NCBI GenBank assembly: GCA_003023245.1
Contig: PXTR01000111.1
Location: 598 to 7,110, forward strand
Origin: Bacteroidetes bacterium QS_8_68_15
GTDB lineage: Bacteria; Bacteroidota; Rhodothermia; Rhodothermales; Salinibacteraceae
Reading direction: 5' to 3'
DNA length: 6,513 nt
Of this stretch, positions 5,820-6,513 are shown piece by piece. Under the pieces are notes generated by a model. That model made no database searches, had not been told where the DNA came from, and saw only the letters and a program-made list of their open reading frames with translations. Numbering within the stretch: position 1 is the first letter of the stretch; the number at the start of each line of letters is the position of its first letter. The position numbers and the translations under genes were made by a program.

Positions 5820-5900
5820 AGGTTGGGAAAGAAAAAGAAGGAGCGTGGGAGTAGGGGGCGAAGGCGAGCGTGTGTTGCTCGCGCCCTTCGCACCCCCACG
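5820..5900 (-). terminator. Hairpin and pyrimidine tract between yceD-like gene and rpmF: candidate terminator or attenuator
   Basis: An imperfect stem-loop pairs CGTGGG (5844-5849) with CCCACG (5895-5900), GCGAAGG (5858-5864) with CCTTCGC (5885-5891), and CGAGC (5865-5869) with GCTCG (5877-5881). On the minus strand it begins 3 nt after the YceD-like stop and is followed by a T/C-rich stretch including CTTCTTTTTCTTTCCC. The T-run is interrupted, so partial termination or RNA protection is as likely as full termination. Confidence 0.4.
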
Positions 5901-5903
5901 TAT

Positions 5904-6503
5904 TCAATCGTCGTCATCGTCGCCGTCGCGCAGCTGGCGCAGCTTTTCGAAGCGCGGGTCGGCCGGCCCCTCCTCGTCGTCCTCGGGCGCGCCGAAGACC
6001 GTCTCGATCTCCTCGTCCTCCGCGCCGGGGGCGACCTTGCGCTGAGGAATCGCCAGCAGGAGCGTGTCGCGCAGCACGTCGGTCAGGTCGAGGTGGCGCG
6101 CGCCGGGGGGCAGCTCGCGCAGTTCGTCGTGCTCTTCGCTCTCGTCGGGCGCGCTGCGCCCCGGATCGGTGAAAAGCACGGCATAGTGACCGTCGAGCGG
6201 CGCGTCGAAGCGGCGAAGCGTGCGGTCGCACGTGAGCGTAGCCGTGGCGCGCGCTTCGAGCGTCACCAGCACTTCGCCCGGCTGGTAATTCAGCACCGTC
6301 TCGACGCGGATCGGGCCGAACGTCACGTCTTCGGCGACAGGCGTCAGTTTATCGTCTTCGTCGGAGGGCTTATCGGGGGCCTCTGCCGTCCCGTTCGCGT
6401 CCTCCGTTTCGTCGCGGTCGGGGGCGTCGAGCACGTCGGGCGCCACCTCGCGGCTCAGGCGGTGCACGCCCGGTTCCAGCCCGGTAAGGTCGATCTGAAA
6501 CAT
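5904..6503 (-). CDS. YceD/DUF177 family protein, probable large-subunit rRNA biogenesis factor
   Basis: The 199-residue product matches the DUF177 (YceD) family, whose bacterial and plastid members are linked to 23S rRNA accumulation or processing and sit next to rpmF. Visible family features are the N-terminal LTGLEPGVHRLSREV, a central beta region ending ATATLTCDRTLRRFDAPL (Cys92), the DLTDVLRDTLLLAIPQRKVAPG helix at about 139-160, and the C-terminal DPRFEKLRQLRDG. Only one of the cysteines often seen in the family is present. An acidic, low-complexity insert occupies about 26-52, another Glu/Asp cluster is at 119-128, and the protein ends in five Asp. The start at 6503 is only 10 bp from the window edge, but the N-terminus looks family-like. 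It is 97 bp upstream of rpmF. Family assignment is good; the rRNA role is inferred from relatives. Confidence 0.88.
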   Translation of the reverse strand: MFQIDLTGLEPGVHRLSREVAPDVLDAPDRDETEDANGTAEAPDKPSDEDDKLTPVAEDVTFGPIRVETVLNYQPGEVLVTLEARATATLTCDRTLRRFDAPLDGHYAVLFTDPGRSAPDESEEHDELRELPPGARHLDLTDVLRDTLLLAIPQRKVAPGAEDEEIETVFGAPEDDEEGPADPRFEKLRQLRDGDDDDD

Positions 6504-6513
6504 GGCCCGGCGG

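Overview
The window is high-GC chromosomal DNA from a bacterium. The gene set is housekeeping, and no phage, insertion sequence, CRISPR array, tRNA or rRNA was seen. FabD, FabH and the YceD-like protein carry Asp/Glu/Ser/Gly-rich inserts, and translation starts lack clear Shine-Dalgarno sequences. Both fit a salt-adapted member of the Bacteroidota/Rhodothermota side of the tree (Salinibacter-like Rhodothermia). That placement is inference from protein style, not from a marker gene or a search.

Layout: at the left edge (1-671, plus strand) is the C-terminal half of the replication-associated ATPase RarA. Everything else is on the minus strand and reads right to left: a YceD/DUF177 protein (6503-5904), ribosomal protein L32 rpmF (5806-5612), plsX (5240-4203), fabH (4026-2881), fabD (2594-1584) and an unrecognised lipoprotein (1492-710) that converges on rarA.

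YceD-rpmF-plsX-fabH-fabD is a classic conserved bacterial order that links ribosome biogenesis to the start of fatty acid and phospholipid synthesis. FabD makes malonyl-ACP, FabH condenses it with a primer acyl-CoA, and PlsX converts finished acyl-ACP to acyl-phosphate for glycerolipid assembly. The usual next genes, fabG and acpP, are absent here; the cluster runs into the lipoprotein and then the convergent rarA.

The least ordinary part is the DNA between the genes. The spacers are 91-371 bp long, large for this operon, and most hold repeats. Four show 7-bp periodic degenerate repeats (668-695, 2646-2684, 4160-4194, 5513-5581), three of them built on a CCAT core. The fabH-fabD spacer holds a 26-bp tandem array (2776-2872). 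A dispersed element occurs twice in opposite orientation around fabH (2724-2768 and 4058-4116), one copy with an internal 14-bp duplication. I found no convincing new multi-gene system; the repeats are what merits follow-up.
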